From: Bacteroidales bacterium UBA3696
GTDB lineage: Bacteria > Bacteroidota > Bacteroidia > Bacteroidales > Paludibacteraceae
NCBI GenBank assembly: GCA_002372135.1
Contig: DFIN01000029.1
Coordinates: 1 to 48,257, forward strand
Direction of reading: 5' to 3'
DNA: 48,257 bases
The position numbers and the translations under genes are program-made. The notes under the pieces were generated by a model. It made no database searches and was not told where the DNA came from. It saw nothing but the letters and a program-made list of their open reading frames with translations. Within the stretch, counting starts at the first letter, position 1. Every line of letters starts with the position of its first letter. Positions 7,879-16,637 of the stretch are shown here, piece after piece.

Positions 7879-8154
7879 ATGACAAAAGCAGAATTAGTAA
7901 ACTCGATTGCCATTCGTACCGGCTATGATCGCGTTACCATTATGAACATTGTGGAGACCGCAATGGAAGAAGTAAAGAAAAATGTTATCACCGGCGAGAA
8001 CGTTTATCTCCGTGGTTTCGGTAGCTTCATTACCAAAACGCGCGCTCAAAAGGTGGCTCGTAACATTTCTAAACAAACCTCAATCGTTGTTCCGGAGCAC
8101 AAAATTCCCGCTTTCAAGCCCTCCAAAGAGTTTGCTGCAGCACTCAAAAAATAA
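7879..8154 (+). CDS. HU family DNA-binding protein
   Basis: This 91-residue protein has the length and pattern of a nucleoid HU/IHF subunit. It begins MTKAELVNSIA, has the turn LRGFGSFITKTR at about residues 44-55, and closes with HKIPAFKPSKEFAAALKK. HU dimers bend DNA through two beta-ribbon arms tipped by proline; the arm here is the segment around NISKQTSIVVPEHKIPAF. The gene has its own strong promoter and is followed after 41 bases by the tiny ribosomal protein gene. That order with rng next is conserved in Bacteroidales as I know it. Confidence 0.95.
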   Translation: MTKAELVNSIAIRTGYDRVTIMNIVETAMEEVKKNVITGENVYLRGFGSFITKTRAQKVARNISKQTSIVVPEHKIPAFKPSKEFAAALKK

Positions 8155-8195
8155 ACACAACGAATTTATAGTATCCTTTTAAAATCATAAACAGT

Positions 8196-8285
8196 ATGCC
8201 TAACGGTAAAAAACACAAAAGACATAAGATGTCTACGCATAAGCGCAAAAAACGCCTGCGTAAGAATCGTCATAAACATAAGTAA
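8196..8285 (+). CDS. 29-residue basic ribosomal protein, bS22/mS38 (AURKAIP1/COX24) type
   Basis: This short frame starts with MPNGKKHKRHKMSTHKRKK and ends RLRKNRHKHK before TAA. More than half of its 29 residues are Lys, Arg or His. The KRHKMxTHKRKKRLRKNRHK pattern fits the small proteins annotated as AURKAIP1/COX24-domain in Bacteroidota, relatives of mycobacterial bS22 and mitochondrial mS38, which bind the small ribosomal subunit. It is easily missed because of its length. It sits between HU and rng, 41 bases after HU, and probably shares the HU promoter. The gene itself is near certain; the exact ribosomal name is from memory. Confidence 0.85.
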   Translation: MPNGKKHKRHKMSTHKRKKRLRKNRHKHK

Positions 8286-8336
8286 ATATCTCCCGTAAGA
8301 GAGATAATACCATTCGTTTGGACGAAATGTAGTAAC

Positions 8337-8395
8337 AGGCTTTGTGGCGCATCGCTCGCCTGAGCGCAGGTGAAGCGAGCCACAAAGCCTTTTTA
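8337..8395 (+). terminator. Long hairpin plus T-run directly before rng (terminator or attenuator)
   Basis: AGGCTTTGTGGC (8337-8348) pairs perfectly with GCCACAAAGCCT (8379-8390). The stem continues inward with TCGCT/AGCGA (8352-8356 with 8374-8378) and CGCCTG/CAGGTG (8357-8362 with 8367-8372) around the loop AGCG. TTTTT follows from 8390. This is the shape of a factor-independent terminator, yet it ends only 17 bases before the rng start with no promoter between. Two smaller hairpins precede it: ATCTC/GAGAT (8288-8292 with 8301-8305) and CATTCGT/ACGAAATG (8311-8317 with 8322-8329). Read-through must therefore supply rng mRNA, which suggests attenuation. Confidence 0.75.
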
Positions 8396-8411
8396 ATTGA
8401 AATATTGAACT

Positions 8412-10016
8412 ATGAAAAGCGAACTATTTGTTGACGTACAACCTGCCGAAATAGCCATCGCACTCACGGAAGACGACCGCCTGCAAGAAATCAACCGCGA
8501 AAAACGCGACCAAGACAACTTCGCAGTAGGCAATATCTATTTCGGTAGAGTAAAAAAAGTAATGCCCGCTCTGAACGCCGCATTCGTAGATGTAGGTCAT
8601 GAAAAAGAAGCTTTTCTTCACTATCTGGATTTAGGAACCACCTTCTTGACCCAACAAAAATACCTGTCTGCCGCTCTCTCCAATCGAAAAATACTACCCG
8701 ATATGGAAAGTATAGAAGAGCAACCCGCTCTCGAGAAAGACGGACAGATTGCCGACTATGTGCAAGCAGGGGATATGTTGCTCGTGCAAGTTATCAAAGA
8801 GCCTATCAATACCAAAGGACCGCGGTTGACTACCGAAATCAGCATAGCCGGACGAAATATGGTGCTCATTCCCTTTGCGCAAAAAGTAATGGTGAGCCAG
8901 AAAATTCGCAAAGAAAGCGAACGCAACCGCCTCAAACAACTGCTGCAAACTATACAACCTGCCCGATTTGGGATGATCGTAAGAACCGTAGCGGAAGGCA
9001 AACGTTCGGCTGAATTGGACAACGAATTGAGAATACTGCTCCAACGATGGGAAGACACTATTCGCACCTTGCAACACCCTGAAAAAAACACCGGGGGTAA
9101 GAAAAAGAACAAGGATGCAGAAGTCCGTTTGGTCAACGAAGAACTGGGTAGAACAATAGGCGTTATCCGCGACATCTTTACCACCGACTTCACAGCCATC
9201 CAAATCAACGACGAGGCTATCTACAACGAAGTCAAACAGTATGTCCAACTCATCGCTCCCGACTTTGCAAAAATAGTGAAACTCTACCAGAAAGAGCAGC
9301 CTATTTTTGACTACTTTGACATAACCCGACAAATGAAAACGGGTTTGGGACGAATAGTAGGCTTCAAAAACGGCGGATATCTCACTATTGACCGCACGGA
9401 AGCACTTTTTTCCATTGATGTCAACTCCGGCTCAAAAAAACTATTTGAAGACCAAGAAGAAAATGCGTTCCAATTCAACATGCTGGCTGCCGACGAAATA
9501 GCGCACCAACTACGCCTTAGAGATATAGGAGGAATCATCATTATCGACTTTATTGATATGGATTCCAAAGACAACCAGCAAAAACTCTACGAGCACATGC
9601 GTGATTTGATGCGCGGCGACCGAGCCAAACACAATATCCTGCCGCTGAGTAAATTCGGATTGATGCAAATCACCCGCCAAAGAGTGAGACCCGCAGTGGA
9701 AGTGAATGTGATGGAAGTGTGCCCAACCTGCCAAGGGAAAGGCAAAGTGCAACCCACCCTGCTCTTTACGGATACCATACAGAGCCACCTCGAAATGTTG
9801 CACGACTCATTGGGTAAGGGTTTCAAACTCGAACTACATCCTTTCGTCTATGCATACATCAACCAAGGGCTGTTTAACAGCCTGAAAAAACAATGGCAAA
9901 GACGCTACGGCGTACATATAAGCCAAAACCAAAGCCTCGGAATGCTGGAAATGCACTTTACGGACAAACAAGGAAACCCCATCTCGCCCGAATTGCATAA
10001 TCACAAAGATAGTTAA
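8412..10016 (+). CDS. rng: Ribonuclease G/E family endoribonuclease
   Basis: The 534-residue protein is the RNase G form, lacking the long scaffold tail of enterobacterial RNase E. An S1-like RNA-binding domain opens it (GNIYFGRVKKVMPALNAAFVDVG, about residues 40-62). The catalytic metal-binding Asps are D336 in SIDVNSGS and D379 in IDFIDMDS, spaced 43 apart as in E. coli RNase E. The zinc-link cysteines C437 and C440 (CPTC) are present. The family matures rRNA and starts mRNA decay at A/U-rich single-stranded sites. Its position behind a three-hairpin leader recalls the 5' hairpins through which E. coli RNase E controls its own mRNA. Confidence 0.95.
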   Translation: MKSELFVDVQPAEIAIALTEDDRLQEINREKRDQDNFAVGNIYFGRVKKVMPALNAAFVDVGHEKEAFLHYLDLGTTFLTQQKYLSAALSNRKILPDMESIEEQPALEKDGQIADYVQAGDMLLVQVIKEPINTKGPRLTTEISIAGRNMVLIPFAQKVMVSQKIRKESERNRLKQLLQTIQPARFGMIVRTVAEGKRSAELDNELRILLQRWEDTIRTLQHPEKNTGGKKKNKDAEVRLVNEELGRTIGVIRDIFTTDFTAIQINDEAIYNEVKQYVQLIAPDFAKIVKLYQKEQPIFDYFDITRQMKTGLGRIVGFKNGGYLTIDRTEALFSIDVNSGSKKLFEDQEENAFQFNMLAADEIAHQLRLRDIGGIIIIDFIDMDSKDNQQKLYEHMRDLMRGDRAKHNILPLSKFGLMQITRQRVRPAVEVNVMEVCPTCQGKGKVQPTLLFTDTIQSHLEMLHDSLGKGFKLELHPFVYAYINQGLFNSLKKQWQRRYGVHISQNQSLGMLEMHFTDKQGNPISPELHNHKDS

Positions 10017-10052
10017 GACAAGCCTCTGCATCTACTTGGATGCCACACACTA

Positions 10053-10083
10053 ACGGAAGGAATAAATACCTTCCGTTTTTTTT
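10053..10083 (+). terminator. Factor-independent terminator after rng
   Basis: ACGGAAGG (10053-10060) and CCTTCCGT (10069-10076) form a perfect 8-base stem around an A/T loop, followed by a run of eight T (10076-10083). It ends the HU-ribosomal protein-rng unit. Confidence 0.88.
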
Positions 10084-10117
10084 GTATCCTATCCGCTTTC
10101 CGTTTTCAAAATTATCG

Positions 10118-10125
10118 TATTTTTG
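10118..10125 (+). promoter_or_regulatory. -7 element for dnaE
   Basis: TATTTTTG matches TAnnTTTG and would start transcription near 10132, about 15 bases before the dnaE ATG at 10147. The -33 region (around 10098) is TTC rather than TTG. It supports the 10147 start over an in-frame ATG at 10123, which would lie inside the promoter. Confidence 0.6.
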
Positions 10126-10146
10126 CAGCCTCAAAAAGTATTTTCT

Positions 10147-13100
10147 ATGACCTTCACCCATCTTCATGTTCACTCCCACTACTCTATCTTAGACGGCATG
10201 TCCAAGGTTCCTGATTTGGTGGATAAATGCCTCCAAACAGGTATGCATGCCATTGCTCTGACCGACCACGGCAATATGTATGGCATCAAAGAATTGCTGG
10301 ACTACTGCAAGAAAGTAAATAAAGAGTCTGTCCAAGTCAAACCTATCGTGGGTTGCGAAGTGTATTGCGCACGACGAGGACGGCATAGCAAAACGAATGA
10401 AGAAGCAGTCAGCCCAAGCGGAAAAAAGTATGTCATCGACCGTTCCGGATGGCATCTTATCCTCTTGGCAAAGAATATGACGGGCTATCGCAACCTGTGC
10501 CGCTTGGTCAGCTTCGGCTTTATGGATGACGCTTTCTACCATACCCCTCGTATTGACCACGAACTATTAGAGCAGTACCACGAAGGTCTTATTTGCTCGT
10601 CGGCGTGTCTGGCAGGTGAATTGCCACGAAAAATACTGCAAGGCGATTTAGAAGGTGCCGAACAAACCATATTGTGGTTCAAACAAGTGTTCGGCGAGGA
10701 CTACTATATCGAACTGCAACGACACCAAAGCGACAAACCCGGCAGCAACCAAGACGTATTTCAAAACCAACAAAAAGTCAACCCTATTCTGATTGATTTG
10801 GCCCATAAACACGGGGTCAAACTCATTGCCACCAACGACGTGCATTTCGTAAAAGAAGAGCACGCTGAAGCCCACGACCGGCTGCTTTGTATCAGTACAC
10901 AATCGAGGTTCGATGACCCCAACCGTCTCCACTATACCAAACAGGAGTGGCTCAAGTCGCCCGAAGAAATGCAAGCCATCTTCAGTGATATACCCGAAGC
11001 CCTCAGCAATACACAGGAAATAGCGGACAAAGTAGAGATTTATGACATCGACTCGGCTCCCATTATGCCGAAGTTCCCTATTCCGGAGTCTTTTGGTACG
11101 GAGCAACAGTATCGAGAACGTTTCAGCGACCAACAACTCTTTGACGAATTTACGCGCAACGAAAAGGGCGAAGTCATCATGGACGAAGCCGCCGCGCAAA
11201 AGAAAGTGATGAACATGGGCGGCGTAGACAGGCTCTATCGCATCAAGTTGGAAGCCGATTACTTGGAGCACCTCACGATGATTGGAGCCGAAGAACGATA
11301 CGGGAAAGAACGGTTAGCCACGGACGATGTGCTCAAAGAGCGTATTCAATTTGAGTTGCACACCATGAAGTCGATGGGTTTTCCGGGCTATTTTTTGATT
11401 GTGATGGACTTCATACGCGGTGCCCGTCAGGAGTTGAACGTTAGCGTAGGTCCCGGACGTGGCAGTGCCGCCGGCAGTGTAGTAGCCTATTGCTTGCATA
11501 TCACCGATTTAGACCCGCTTGAATATGACTTGCTGTTTGAGCGTTTTCTTAATCCTGACCGCATATCCTTGCCTGATATAGATACCGATTTCGACGATGC
11601 CGGACGAGGCAAAGTCCTTGATTGGGTCAGCGAAAAATATGGTCAAACCCACGTCGCTCATATCATCACGTATGGAGTCATGGCTCCCAAATCCGCCATC
11701 GCCGATGTGGGCAGACTGCACGGAATCCCATTGTCCACCGTCAATCAAATAAAAGCCCTCATTCCCGAACGAGGTTTTCCCGAGAACGTAAAAGACGAAA
11801 AAGGCAAATCACCCAAAGTAACGCTGGAGAACTGCTATAAGTTCGTACCTGAACTCAAAGAGATGTACGAACACGGCGAGCCGGAAATACGCTCCTTGCT
11901 GACGTATGCTCAACAGTTAGAGGGTACCAACCGGCAAGTCGGTATTCATGCCTGCGGGATGATCATCGGTGCGGACGACCTAACCAACTTCGCTCCCCTA
12001 TGCAGTATCGAGGACAAAGCCGAAAAGAAACGTGTCCTCGTCACCGAATACGACGGACATGTGGTAGAATCCGTCGGGCTCATCAAAATGGACTTCCTCG
12101 GACTGAAGACGCTGACCATCATCCGCGAATGTCTCAACAACATACGCAATGCTCGTGGCGAAACAGTGGATATAGATCATATCCCGCTCAACGATGCAGA
12201 AACCTATAAACTCTTCCAAGAAGGCAAAACAGTGGCTGTCTTTCAGTTTGAAAGTGCCGGTATGCAAAAGTACCTCAAGGAGTTGCGTCCTACCGTCTTA
12301 GGCGACCTCATCGCCATGAATGCACTCTACCGACCGGGACCGATGCAGTACATTCCCAAATTCATACGACGAAAACAAGGTCAGGAAGAGGTTACCTACG
12401 ACTTGCCATGTATGGAGAAGTACCTCAAAGACACCTATGGCGTAACGGTTTATCAAGAGCAAGTCATGCTCCTCAGTCGCTTGCTTGCTAACTTCACACG
12501 CGGCGAGAGCGACAAACTGCGTAAAGCTATGGGTAAAAAACAGATGGCTATTCTGCAAGAGTTGAAAGGCAAATTTATGGATGGCGGAAAAGCCAACGGA
12601 CATCCCGAAAATATATTGGACAAGATTTGGAACGATTGGGAAGCGTTTGCCTCCTATGCCTTCAACAAGTCGCACGCGGCATGCTACTCGTGGGTAGCCT
12701 ACCAAACAGGCTATCTCAAAGCGCATTACCCTGCCGAGTTCATGGCTGCTAACCTCACCATCTCAAAAGACGATATACGAGAAGTTACCAAGTTCATGGA
12801 CGAGTGCAAGTCTTTACAAATCAATGTACTTGAGCCGGACGTGAACGAATCGGAAATGAACTTCACCGTAAACAAAAAAGGGAATATCCGCTTTGGATTA
12901 GGTGGCATCAAGGGAGTTGGCGAAGGTGCCGTAGAAGCCATATTGGAAGAACGTCGCAAAAACGGTAAATATCTTTCCATATTTGATTTCTTAGAGCGTG
13001 TCAACCTGCAAGCATGCAACCGCAAAACCATCGAATGTCTTGCCACTGCCGGTGCTTTCGACTGCTTCAAAGACATCTACCGTGAACAACTCTTGGGGAT

Positions 13101-14046
13101 TAACGATAAAGGTGAATATGTGTTGGACACGCTGATGCGATACGGAAATATCTACCAGCAAGACAAGCAGCAACAGACCAACTCCCTATTCGGCGATTTG
13201 GGCGATATGAATATGGCTATTGCCAAACCCGAACTTCCTCTATCCATCCCTCGCATGACCCCCATTGAGCGATTGAATAAAGAAAAAGACCTTATCGGGA
13301 TTTACTTGAGTGCGCATCCGTTAGACGAATACGAATTTGAAGTCAATCATCTCGCTACCGTTACATGCCACGATATGCAACGCTTTGACTCATGGCGACG
13401 TCCCGAAGGGCGCAACACTCCTCCATCCGGAGACAATGACTTGCAGGACGAAGAAGACTCTCAATCCATACAACCTACCGAATGGATTCGCAAACACGAA
13501 AAGAAACCTATTCGTATCGGAGGAATCATTACTTCATCCGAACAAGCCATCTCGAAAAAAGGCAATCCATACGGGAGATATACCTTAGAGGACTATAGCG
13601 GCAGTTATAAATTCGCACTCTTTGGCAAGAATTACGAGCGGTTTGCGCCCCTGCTTCAAAACAATGTGTACGTGCTGCTCACGGGAGTGATTCAACAGCA
13701 CGGCGCATCCAATCGCTTTTTCCAACCCAAACCGATGGAGCAAGCCGAATATGAATTGGACATTCAGTTGGTTGAACTGCTCAAAGACACCCAACAAAAA
13801 TATGTGCAGGCTCTCACCCTTTCTATCCCGGTAGAAAATGCTACCGACCAATTGGCAGGACTTATCTCCGACCAAATGCACAAACACGAAGGGACTATCG
13901 CCGTCAAAATACAACTTCTTGACAGCGTTCACCGCGACTTCATTACGACTATGACTCCCAAGTTTCGTATCTCCATTAACCAAGAATTTTTCCATTTCTT
14001 GCGTGAACAAACCAACGAAGGAATCTTTTCTTTCAGCGTGCAATAA
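10147..14046 (+). CDS. dnaE: DNA polymerase III subunit alpha (DnaE)
   Basis: This is the replicative polymerase, 1299 residues from the ATG at 10147. The N-terminal PHP domain keeps its metal-type motifs HLHVHSHYS (residues 5-13), TDHGNMYG and ATNDVHF, so it may retain nuclease activity. The polymerase site shows GPGRGSAAGS near residue 435 and the catalytic Asp pair in PDIDTDFDD (476-484). Fingers, helix-hairpin-helix (GLGGIKGVGEGAV) and a C-terminal OB fold (RIGGIITSSEQ) follow. A charged, probably disordered insert (about residues 1085-1115, RRPEGRNTPPSGDNDLQDEE) sits before the OB fold. The in-frame upstream ATG at 10123 lies within the promoter. Confidence 0.97.
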   Translation: MTFTHLHVHSHYSILDGMSKVPDLVDKCLQTGMHAIALTDHGNMYGIKELLDYCKKVNKESVQVKPIVGCEVYCARRGRHSKTNEEAVSPSGKKYVIDRSGWHLILLAKNMTGYRNLCRLVSFGFMDDAFYHTPRIDHELLEQYHEGLICSSACLAGELPRKILQGDLEGAEQTILWFKQVFGEDYYIELQRHQSDKPGSNQDVFQNQQKVNPILIDLAHKHGVKLIATNDVHFVKEEHAEAHDRLLCISTQSRFDDPNRLHYTKQEWLKSPEEMQAIFSDIPEALSNTQEIADKVEIYDIDSAPIMPKFPIPESFGTEQQYRERFSDQQLFDEFTRNEKGEVIMDEAAAQKKVMNMGGVDRLYRIKLEADYLEHLTMIGAEERYGKERLATDDVLKERIQFELHTMKSMGFPGYFLIVMDFIRGARQELNVSVGPGRGSAAGSVVAYCLHITDLDPLEYDLLFERFLNPDRISLPDIDTDFDDAGRGKVLDWVSEKYGQTHVAHIITYGVMAPKSAIADVGRLHGIPLSTVNQIKALIPERGFPENVKDEKGKSPKVTLENCYKFVPELKEMYEHGEPEIRSLLTYAQQLEGTNRQVGIHACGMIIGADDLTNFAPLCSIEDKAEKKRVLVTEYDGHVVESVGLIKMDFLGLKTLTIIRECLNNIRNARGETVDIDHIPLNDAETYKLFQEGKTVAVFQFESAGMQKYLKELRPTVLGDLIAMNALYRPGPMQYIPKFIRRKQGQEEVTYDLPCMEKYLKDTYGVTVYQEQVMLLSRLLANFTRGESDKLRKAMGKKQMAILQELKGKFMDGGKANGHPENILDKIWNDWEAFASYAFNKSHAACYSWVAYQTGYLKAHYPAEFMAANLTISKDDIREVTKFMDECKSLQINVLEPDVNESEMNFTVNKKGNIRFGLGGIKGVGEGAVEAILEERRKNGKYLSIFDFLERVNLQACNRKTIECLATAGAFDCFKDIYREQLLGINDKGEYVLDTLMRYGNIYQQDKQQQTNSLFGDLGDMNMAIAKPELPLSIPRMTPIERLNKEKDLIGIYLSAHPLDEYEFEVNHLATVTCHDMQRFDSWRRPEGRNTPPSGDNDLQDEEDSQSIQPTEWIRKHEKKPIRIGGIITSSEQAISKKGNPYGRYTLEDYSGSYKFALFGKNYERFAPLLQNNVYVLLTGVIQQHGASNRFFQPKPMEQAEYELDIQLVELLKDTQQKYVQALTLSIPVENATDQLAGLISDQMHKHEGTIAVKIQLLDSVHRDFITTMTPKFRISINQEFFHFLREQTNEGIFSFSVQ

Positions 14047-14093
14047 GCATGCACAATGGGCTGTATTTTTTTCGCAGATTATGGATTTTATAC

Positions 14094-14101
14094 TAATTTT
14101 G
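14094..14101 (+). promoter_or_regulatory. -7 element for the coiled-coil protein/recR cluster
   Basis: TAATTTTG fits TAnnTTTG, placing the start of transcription near 14108 and a leader of about 50 bases before the ATG at 14159. The -33 region is only a T-run ending TTCG. Confidence 0.55.
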
Positions 14102-14158
14102 CCGCCGTGTTGAAAAACGGCACACAATTAAAACTACTCCACATCAAAAATAACTTAT

Positions 14159-15079
14159 ATGGCAAACCATACTGATAATACGTCTACTGCTACCCCATCG
14201 TCCGGCAAACGAACAGTAATCTATGTGATTTTAGGTCTTTTAGTGGCTGTTTTGCTTGTATTGTGCATTATCTTTGCCCACCAACGTCGCCAGATGAACG
14301 AGATGGTGGAGATTTTGGAATTAGAAAAAGAGCAACTGACAGACGAATACGAAGATTTGTCTATTCAGTTTGACGGCTATCAACAATTAGATGTGCGCAA
14401 CGACTCGTTGCAGGAACAATTAGCACTGGAGCAGCAACGAGTGCGAGACCTGTTGGAAGAGTTGCGGATTACCAAAGTTACCAATGCCCGCCGTATTGCC
14501 GAACTGAAAAAAGAATTGGCTACCGTAAGACAAGTGATGGTAACGTATGTTCGACAAATAGACTCCCTCAACCAAACCAACGCACGTCTGACAAAAGAGA
14601 ACCAGCAATACAGACGCGAGAACCAACAGATAGTGGAGCAAAACACGCAGTTAGCGGAGCAGAACACACAATTAACCGCCACTGTTACCCGTGCTGCCAT
14701 GTTAGAAATCACCCATTTTGCGGTTACTTATCTCAATCAACGCGACAAAAAGACAAAAAACTTCTCCAAGATTCACAAGTTCCAATTTGACTATTCTATT
14801 GGCAAGAACATCACTTGCCCGCCCGGATTAAAGATGGTTTATCTGCGTCTCACCCGTCCGGATGGCGAAGTGATGCTCAAACCATCCGCTCCCACTTTCC
14901 CGTTTGAGAACGGCACGTTAGAAGCCTCTGTGGCACAAGAGATTGAGTATAGCGGCGAGCCGATGAATAGCACGATGTATTGGACGGTGGAAGAAGTGCT
15001 TTTCCCCGGCGACTACACCGTGGACTTCTTTGCCGACGAGCAGCATATCGGTTCGTTCTCGTTCCACTTGAAAAAGTAA
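14159..15079 (+). CDS. Single-pass membrane protein with long coiled coil, unknown function
   Basis: The 306-residue protein has a short polar N-terminus, one membrane helix (VIYVILGLLVAVLLVLCIIF, residues 22-41) and a coiled coil of roughly 140 residues (about 45-185) rich in Glu, Gln, Leu and Arg. The coiled coil ends in a small repeat, VEQNTQLAEQNTQL. The C-terminal 115 residues form a beta-rich domain (KMVYLRLTRPDGEVML, YTVDFFADEQHIGSF). The layout is a membrane anchor, a rod and a globular head, most likely facing the periplasm. I recognise no named family. recR follows after 19 bases, so the two share a transcript, though nothing in the sequence suggests a DNA-repair role. Confidence 0.85.
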   Translation: MANHTDNTSTATPSSGKRTVIYVILGLLVAVLLVLCIIFAHQRRQMNEMVEILELEKEQLTDEYEDLSIQFDGYQQLDVRNDSLQEQLALEQQRVRDLLEELRITKVTNARRIAELKKELATVRQVMVTYVRQIDSLNQTNARLTKENQQYRRENQQIVEQNTQLAEQNTQLTATVTRAAMLEITHFAVTYLNQRDKKTKNFSKIHKFQFDYSIGKNITCPPGLKMVYLRLTRPDGEVMLKPSAPTFPFENGTLEASVAQEIEYSGEPMNSTMYWTVEEVLFPGDYTVDFFADEQHIGSFSFHLKK

Positions 15080-15098
15080 TAACCTACCTCGTGCAAAC

Positions 15099-15713
15099 AT
15101 GACCGGCGATTTACCCAGCAACCTTTTGGAACAGGCTGTTCAGCAGATGAATACCCTGCCCGGCATAGGGCGACGAACTGCCTTGCGATTGGTACTAAAC
15201 TTGCTTCGGCGCAACGAGCAGGAGGTAGAAACATTTGCCAATGCCTTTATACGCCTCAAAAAGGATATACACTATTGTCGTTACTGCCATAACCTGAGCG
15301 ATACGGACGTATGTCCGATTTGCAGCAGTCATAGCCGAGATAAACGAACCATCTGCGTGGTGGAGAACGTACAAGATGTCATGGCAATAGAGAACACAGG
15401 TCAATACAACGGTCTGTACCATGTCTTAGGAGGTATCATATCTCCTATGGACGGAATAGGTCCAAAAGATATAGAAATAGAGTCTCTTGTCGTGCGAATA
15501 GACTCTGAACCTATCAATGAAATCATCTTCGCACTCCCTACCACCATGGAAGGAGATACAACCACTTTCTTTATTCACCGCCGCCTCAAAGAAGTCAATC
15601 GGCCGATTCGCTTCAGCCAGATAGCGCGTGGAATGGCAGTGGGGAATGAGTTGGAATATACCGACGAGGTAACTCTTGGCCGCTCAATACTCAATAGGCA
15701 AAGCATCGAATAG
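15099..15713 (+). CDS. recR: Recombination mediator protein RecR
   Basis: RecR acts with RecO (and RecF) to load RecA on single-stranded DNA gaps. The 204-residue protein has the N-terminal helix-hairpin-helix MNTLPGIGRRTALRL (17-31), a four-cysteine zinc finger (C60, C63, C72, C75), and a Toprim domain (CVVENVQDVMAIENTGQYNGLYHVLGG). The C-terminus ILNRQSIE is typical. It follows the coiled-coil membrane protein by 19 bases and is followed by a small membrane protein. Confidence 0.97.
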   Translation: MTGDLPSNLLEQAVQQMNTLPGIGRRTALRLVLNLLRRNEQEVETFANAFIRLKKDIHYCRYCHNLSDTDVCPICSSHSRDKRTICVVENVQDVMAIENTGQYNGLYHVLGGIISPMDGIGPKDIEIESLVVRIDSEPINEIIFALPTTMEGDTTTFFIHRRLKEVNRPIRFSQIARGMAVGNELEYTDEVTLGRSILNRQSIE

Positions 15714-15740
15714 TACAACCCATAAATAATCATTGCTGAA

Positions 15741-16199
15741 ATGACCCCATCTATCGTAGTCAAACGACTCAACTACTACTATTACGGCATCATGGTTATA
15801 GCCGTGGCTTGCGCCGCCCTACTCTATTGGCTTATCACAAAGGGTATGCTCTCCCCGATAGACCCTATGTCCTCATTAGGACAGGTCATACAAGGAGTCG
15901 TCATCTTTTTGGCAATCGTCAGTATTCCGACAGGTCTCTATTGGTTTAAGCGCCAATGCCGCACCATTCGCACCATTGAGAACGAAGAAGATAGACTGCA
16001 AGCCTACCTTGCCGCCGGCAGATGGCGCATTATCATAGTCAGTTTCAGCATGATAACCGGTATTGCCGCTTACTACCTATTAGGCGGATACCAATCCATG
16101 ATATGGATGGCTGCCATAGCCGCCATAGCGTGGTACTTCACCAAACCAACCGAACGAAAAATCTTTTTAGAACTGCTTCCCGATGACGATCGCTATTGA
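15741..16199 (+). CDS. Small four-helix membrane protein, unknown function
   Basis: I do not recognise a named family. The 152-residue protein has about four membrane helices: residues 15-33 (YGIMVIAVACAALLYWLIT), about 47-66 (LGQVIQGVVIFLAIVSI), about 95-113 and 118-133. A short charged loop, RTIRTIENEEDRLQAYLAAGRWR, sits in the middle. It begins 27 bases after recR and overlaps the next gene by 17 bases, so it belongs to the recR transcript. Similar small membrane proteins next to recR occur in other Bacteroidales as I recall. No active-site pattern is visible. Confidence 0.8.
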   Translation: MTPSIVVKRLNYYYYGIMVIAVACAALLYWLITKGMLSPIDPMSSLGQVIQGVVIFLAIVSIPTGLYWFKRQCRTIRTIENEEDRLQAYLAAGRWRIIIVSFSMITGIAAYYLLGGYQSMIWMAAIAAIAWYFTKPTERKIFLELLPDDDRY

Positions 16200-16620
16200 T
16201 TTTGACGGCACGATTGTAACTCATGCCTACCCCGAAATAGGTAAGCCCATTCCTTTTGCCATTGAGGCATTGAAGATGTTGCAGTCGGTGGATCACCACC
16301 AACTTATCTTATGGTCATGCCGCGAAGGCGAACTGCTGCAACAAGCCGTTGACTACTGCCACGAACGAGGCTTGGACTTTTATGCGGTCAACAGCAACTA
16401 TCCCGAAGAGAGCATGCTGGATGCCCAACAGCCACAAATGGCTTTCACTCCCCGCAAACTGAAAGCGGATCTGTTCATTGACGACCGTAACCTTGGTGGC
16501 ATTCCTGACTGGGGCGTTATCTACCGTATGATACATGAAGGTAAACCCTTTCAACCCTTCAACGCCGAACCGCCTAAACGGAAAGAAAACTTGTTGCAAC
16601 GATTGTTTAATAGAGAGTAA
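16183..16620 (+). CDS. HAD-like phosphatase, BT0820 type
   Basis: The protein of 145 residues is a capless haloacid dehalogenase-fold phosphatase. The catalytic motif I is DFDGT (D6 nucleophile, D8 acid/base), motif II is LWSCREG, and the acidic motif IV is FIDDRNLGG. The small size and the run VNSNYPEE match the group typified by B. thetaiotaomicron BT0820, whose natural substrate I do not know. The start overlaps the preceding membrane protein by 17 bases in another frame, which suggests translational coupling. Confidence 0.85.
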   Translation: MTIAIDFDGTIVTHAYPEIGKPIPFAIEALKMLQSVDHHQLILWSCREGELLQQAVDYCHERGLDFYAVNSNYPEESMLDAQQPQMAFTPRKLKADLFIDDRNLGGIPDWGVIYRMIHEGKPFQPFNAEPPKRKENLLQRLFNRE

Positions 16621-16637
16621 ATAAAACAGACAACACC

